Shown here: piece after piece, positions 61,159 to 64,000 of the stretch
How the letters are laid out: every line of letters begins with the position of its first letter
Position numbering within the stretch: the first letter of the stretch is position 1
Source: Defluviimonas sp. SAOS-178_SWC
Lineage (GTDB): Bacteria > Pseudomonadota > Alphaproteobacteria > Rhodobacterales > Rhodobacteraceae
Direction: 5' to 3'
Length of the DNA stretch: 64,000 nt
Assembly: GCF_039830135.1 (NCBI RefSeq)
Contig: NZ_CP156081.1
Location: forward strand, 2,280,001-2,344,000
Notes under the pieces: generated by a model
Databases searched by the model: none
What the model saw: the letters and a program-made list of their open reading frames with translations, nothing else
Told to the model about the DNA's origin: nothing
Program-made: the position numbers and the translations under genes

Positions 61159-61833
61159 TCACTCGTCGCCCGGAACGCCATAGGATGGCGCCGCGCGCGG
61201 GTCGAGGGCGCGCTGGATGTAGGCCTCTAGTTGCGGCTTGTAGATGTCCCACGCCGTGGCGATGTTCTCGATCGGGCAGCCTTCGGTCCAGTCGCAGCGC
61301 AGATCGGCGACGGGCCAGGCGACCTCGTCCACGATCTTCATGCCGGCCGAATGGACCGGTCCTGCCTCTCCGCCCGCCGCGAGCCCCGCGCGCATCGCCG
61401 CGAGAAGCCGGTCGCCGAGATGGCCGGTCGAGGCGAGAAACCCGTCCACGATCGCCTGCGGCACGTCTTCGTTGGCCAGAAGGTTGCCGCCCGAGGCGAC
61501 GTTTTGGCCCTGCGCCTGGGTCCAGATGCCGAGCGAGTTCGGCCCGGAATGGATCGCGGTCCGTCCCTCCCTGTCCACTGCCAGCACCTGCCGGTACTCG
61601 ATAAACTTGCCGCGCTTCTTCACCTCCGCGACCGCGTCGGAGGCGCTCATCCCCGCTTCCATGAGATCGAGCGCGAGCGGCCCCAGCGACGGGTCAGTGA
61701 CATTCTGCGACGCGACCGCCCCGACCCCGGCTCGGGCATAGGAACAGCGGGCCGCGACCGCGGGCGAGGACGACGAGATGGCGACACCGAACATGCCGGT
61801 TTCCGCGCAACGGGCGACAAGCGAGAAAGTCAT
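61159..61833 (-). CDS. DUF1028-family protein
   Basis: 224 residues. TFSLVARCAETGMFGVAISS at the N-terminus, SYARAGVGAVASQNVTDPSLG, the segment ending GQNVASGGNLL and AMRAGLAAGGEAGPVHSAGM are diagnostic. The fold resembles N-terminal-nucleophile hydrolases, but the activity is not established. Relatives occur beside peptidase and Rid-type genes in catabolic operons. The ATG at 61833 has GGAG upstream and follows the Rid-type gene by 4 bp. Confidence 0.85.
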   Translation of the reverse strand: MTFSLVARCAETGMFGVAISSSSPAVAARCSYARAGVGAVASQNVTDPSLGPLALDLMEAGMSASDAVAEVKKRGKFIEYRQVLAVDREGRTAIHSGPNSLGIWTQAQGQNVASGGNLLANEDVPQAIVDGFLASTGHLGDRLLAAMRAGLAAGGEAGPVHSAGMKIVDEVAWPVADLRCDWTEGCPIENIATAWDIYKPQLEAYIQRALDPRAAPSYGVPGDE

Positions 61834-61837
61834 GGGC

Positions 61838-62254
61838 CTACTCCGGAATGACGGCGGTGCCGTCGATCTCGACCAGCCATTCCGGACGGGCCAGCGCCTG
61901 CACGACCAGCCCGGTCGAGACCGGATGCACACCCTTGATGTATTCGCCCATGGTCCGGTAGACCGCCTCGCGGTGGCGCACGTCGGTCAGGTAGACCACA
62001 ACCTTGACCAGATGCTCCATGCCGCCGCCGGCCTCCTCGATCAGCTGCCTGATGTTCTGCATGACCTTATGGGTCTGCTCGACCGGATCGTGGCTGTCGA
62101 TGTTCTTCGCGTCGTCGAGGTTCTGCGGGCACTGGCCACGCAGCCAGACGATCTTGCCGCCCTGCGTCACGACCGCCTGGCAGAGATCGTTGTCGAGCTT
62201 CTGTTCGGGATAGGTGTCCTTGGTGTTGAACTTGCGGATGCGGGTATGGGCCAT
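61838..62254 (-). CDS. Rid/YjgF-family protein lacking the catalytic Arg
   Basis: 138 residues. RIRKFNTKDTYPEQKLDNDL, WLRGQCPQNLDD, NIRQLIEEAGGGMEHLVKVV and the C-terminal LVEIDGTAVIPE place it in the Rid superfamily. In the RidA position normally reading NxPARS, which holds the Arg needed for imine hydrolysis, it reads VHPVSTGLVV with no Arg. It therefore belongs with Rid subgroups that are not classical enamine/imine deaminases and may hydrolyse or bind a pathway intermediate. AAGGAT precedes the ATG. Confidence 0.85.
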   Translation of the reverse strand: MAHTRIRKFNTKDTYPEQKLDNDLCQAVVTQGGKIVWLRGQCPQNLDDAKNIDSHDPVEQTHKVMQNIRQLIEEAGGGMEHLVKVVVYLTDVRHREAVYRTMGEYIKGVHPVSTGLVVQALARPEWLVEIDGTAVIPE

Positions 62255-62270
62255 TGGGTTGATCCTTGAT

Positions 62271-63545
62271 CTATTCGGCGGCAGCGATGATTGCGGCTTC
62301 GCCGTCGTATTGAAGATAGGCACGCTGGATGGCGATCTGGTCGGCGATGTGCTTGGCGTCATGCCAGACACCCCAAAGGAAGGACGAGCCGCGCCGCGAC
62401 TGCCAGGGAAGGCCGAGAAAGTACACATCCGGAGCCGCCGCCACGCCACGCTGGTGAATCGGCGCGCCGCGCTCGTTGAAGGTGTCGACCTTGAGCCAGT
62501 TGAAATCCTGCCGGAACCCGGTGGCCCAGATGATCGTGGCCACTCCTTCCTTGGCGAGGTCGATCGAGGACAGCGGATTGGTCAGGCAAGCCGGATCGGG
62601 GAACGCCTCGCGCGCGCCGGGCTCCTCCGACAGCGCAAGGCCGGTGCGGGCGACATAAGCATCGGCCATGTCGAGAAGTTCACGGTAGTTCGCATCGCCC
62701 GCCGCGACGTTGGTCCGAAGATCGTCGGCAAAGCCGAGCACGCCGTCCGCGTAGCCCTTGGTCAGCCCGGTCAGGATCACGCCCTCGCCGGCCAGCCGGC
62801 GGAAGTCCATGGTGCGCCCGCCATAGGCGCCGCTGACCGAAATCGTCACATGCTCGGTCCCCGGCACCGGCGCCGCCTTGTCCCAGAGGCCGAGCACGCC
62901 CAGCCACCAGACGAAATCGCGACCCCGGTAGCGGCGCGGCGGGCGGTCATGCGGGCCGACCGACAGGAACACCTTGCGCCCCGCCCGGTTCAACTCGTCG
63001 GCGATCTGCGCACCGGATGAACCCGCACCGACGACCATGACGGCCCCCTCGGGCAGTTGATCGGGGTTCTTGTAGTGATAGGAATGGATCTGCTCGACAG
63101 CCGCGGTCTCGGGGATGATGGGCGGGATCACCGGATGCTGGAAAGCGCCCGTCGCCGCGACGATGCGGCGGGCCTCAATTTCGCCCTTGCTGGTCTTGAC
63201 CATAAAACCGCCCCGTTCGGGTAGCCGCGTGGCCTCGGTCACTTCCACCCCTTCGCGGATCGGCGCCTTTATCATTGCGGCATAGTCCACGAGGTATCGT
63301 GCCATGCGGTCCTTCGATACGAACTCGTCGGGGCTGCTATCCTCGAAACCCAGGTTTGGGAACCGATCATGCCAGGCGGGACCGTTCGCCACCAGCGCAT
63401 CCCAGCGACCCGTGCGCCACGCCTCGGCGATGCGATTCTTCTCAAGCACAAGGTGCGGCACGCCGGCCTTGCCCAGATGCTCGCTCATGGCGATGCCGGC
63501 CTGGCCTCCCCCGATGATCAGCGTATCAGTCCGTTCCACAGGCAT
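62271..63545 (-). CDS. Flavin-containing monooxygenase (CzcO/FMO type)
   Basis: 424 residues. FAD motif TLIIGGGQAGIAMSEHL (residues 8-24), NADPH motif VMVVGAGSSGAQIADELN (near residue 165), ATGAFQHPVIPP, and the C-terminal ATGF-type motif WATGFRQDFNWL. It would oxygenate a nitrogen, a sulfur or a ketone at the expense of NADPH and O2. AAGGGG precedes the ATG at 63545. As first gene of the convergent operon it probably makes the substrate for the Rid-type and M20 proteins. Confidence 0.88.
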   Translation of the reverse strand: MPVERTDTLIIGGGQAGIAMSEHLGKAGVPHLVLEKNRIAEAWRTGRWDALVANGPAWHDRFPNLGFEDSSPDEFVSKDRMARYLVDYAAMIKAPIREGVEVTEATRLPERGGFMVKTSKGEIEARRIVAATGAFQHPVIPPIIPETAAVEQIHSYHYKNPDQLPEGAVMVVGAGSSGAQIADELNRAGRKVFLSVGPHDRPPRRYRGRDFVWWLGVLGLWDKAAPVPGTEHVTISVSGAYGGRTMDFRRLAGEGVILTGLTKGYADGVLGFADDLRTNVAAGDANYRELLDMADAYVARTGLALSEEPGAREAFPDPACLTNPLSSIDLAKEGVATIIWATGFRQDFNWLKVDTFNERGAPIHQRGVAAAPDVYFLGLPWQSRRGSSFLWGVWHDAKHIADQIAIQRAYLQYDGEAAIIAAAE

Positions 63546-63870
63546 TTCAGCGCACCCCTTCTTGGTCACACGGTGGTTCGCGGCCGCCAAGGGGCCGTGC
63601 CGGGAGGTCTAGACGGCCACAGAGAAACTGAAAATTACGATTTCTTGCAGCATTGGTTAGGTTGTCCCTAAACCCTGGCCAGGGCTCCGCGATCCTGTAA
63701 CGCAAACCGCGTTTCACCCAAGCCCCCATCAACCAGTCCCGGTTGACCGGGGGTTCGCCGAAACGCCGGATAGATTTTCCCATAGCATAAGCTCAAAAAA
63801 GGTTTCTTTAGGCCTCTTTCGATTTGCGCCAGACAGGCGACGACGCCGCGCCATTGCCAGAGGATTCACT
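63546..63870. promoter_or_regulatory. Divergent intergenic region between the monooxygenase operon and the lyase gene
   Basis: 325 bp with two AT-rich patches (63625-63675 and 63775-63815) that could hold the divergent promoters. I could not fix -10/-35 boxes. A minus-strand open frame here has no family resemblance. Confidence 0.4.
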
Positions 63871-64000
63871 ATGCTGACGGACAATCGAGAGATCGCCTCC
63901 AACGCCGAAACCGCGTTGCGCACGGAGACCGATTCGCTTGGGTCGATGGCGTTGCCGAAACAGTCAGTCCACGGGATTCATACGGCCCGCGCCTTGCTGA
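63871..64000 (+). CDS. Aspartase/fumarase-family lyase, N-terminal part
   Basis: First 43 codons only; the gene runs off the right edge. After about 20 residues it reads RTETDSLGSMALPKQSVHGI then HTARALL, matching the conserved N-terminus of aspartate ammonia-lyase and class II fumarase (ETDSLG, the tract ending in QTARA). The ATG at 63871 has AGAGGA upstream. In this context an ammonia-lyase would fit release of ammonia from a pathway amino acid, but the two enzyme types cannot be separated from this stretch. Confidence 0.7.
   Translation, partial: MLTDNREIASNAETALRTETDSLGSMALPKQSVHGIHTARALL

Noticed and set aside
1..64000. CRISPR arrays, tRNA and rRNA genes, phage modules
   Set aside because: No regularly spaced repeats, cloverleaf-like tRNA signatures, rRNA stretches or phage structural genes were seen on reading through the window.

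Overview
The window is 64 kb of GC-rich DNA from what is most likely a Rhodobacteraceae-type alphaproteobacterium. The main pointer is the polyol gene set at 1.3-9.5 kb, whose gene order (substrate-binding protein, two permeases, ATPase, sorbitol dehydrogenase, mannitol dehydrogenase) matches the smo/mtl operon described in Rhodobacter sphaeroides. Tight operons with ATGA stop/start overlaps and GTG starts fit the same group. No rRNA, tRNA or CRISPR array was seen.

Layout: (1) 1-280, 5' part of an osmolyte (ProX/OpuAC-like) binding protein; (2) 440-1256, a broken IS6-type element; (3) 1277-9539, polyol uptake and oxidation genes with their regulator; (4) 9781-11161, a DeoR-type regulator gene cut short by IS6-type sequences; (5) 11313-17138, an operon joining a polyamine-type ABC transporter to a nucleoside hydrolase and a ribokinase-type kinase; (6) 17.2-23.7 kb, an insertion-sequence graveyard (IS3, IS481, two IS110-type, IS5, IS6) holding only a HIT protein and a DGC-type zinc-binding protein as apparently whole genes; (7) 24.1-33.4 kb, a Liv-type transporter encoded downstream of a molybdenum hydroxylase (FAD, 2Fe-2S and Mo subunits plus CoxG); (8) 33.7-44.5 kb, LysR regulator, aldehyde dehydrogenase, class III aminotransferase, FAD/GcvT-type dehydrogenase, SDR and a hydantoinase A/B pair; (9) 44.8-54.5 kb, a second molybdenum hydroxylase with a second SDR, hydantoinase B/A pair and aminotransferase, plus the wreck of a second aldehyde dehydrogenase; (10) 54.8-56.7 kb, an IclR regulator and XdhC; (11) 57.3-63.5 kb, an HpaB-type monooxygenase, a LysR regulator and a convergent operon of flavin monooxygenase, Rid-type protein, DUF1028, a 42-residue protein and an M20 deacylase; (12) 63871 onward, the start of an aspartase/fumarase-family gene.

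How it may work together (inference): regions 7-11 look like a catabolic island for an N-containing, possibly N-methylated, ring compound. Liv-type import, Mo-dependent hydroxylation next to a ring nitrogen, ATP-dependent lactam opening by HyuAB, oxidative N-demethylation by the GcvT-type dehydrogenase, then transamination and aldehyde oxidation make a coherent route. The module [aminotransferase, HyuA, HyuB, SDR, aldehyde dehydrogenase, Mo hydroxylase] is present twice in diverged form, and one copy has lost its aldehyde dehydrogenase. Related IS110-type ends lie in the same orientation at 20.9 and 56.8 kb, on either side of the island. The substrate is not known from the sequence.
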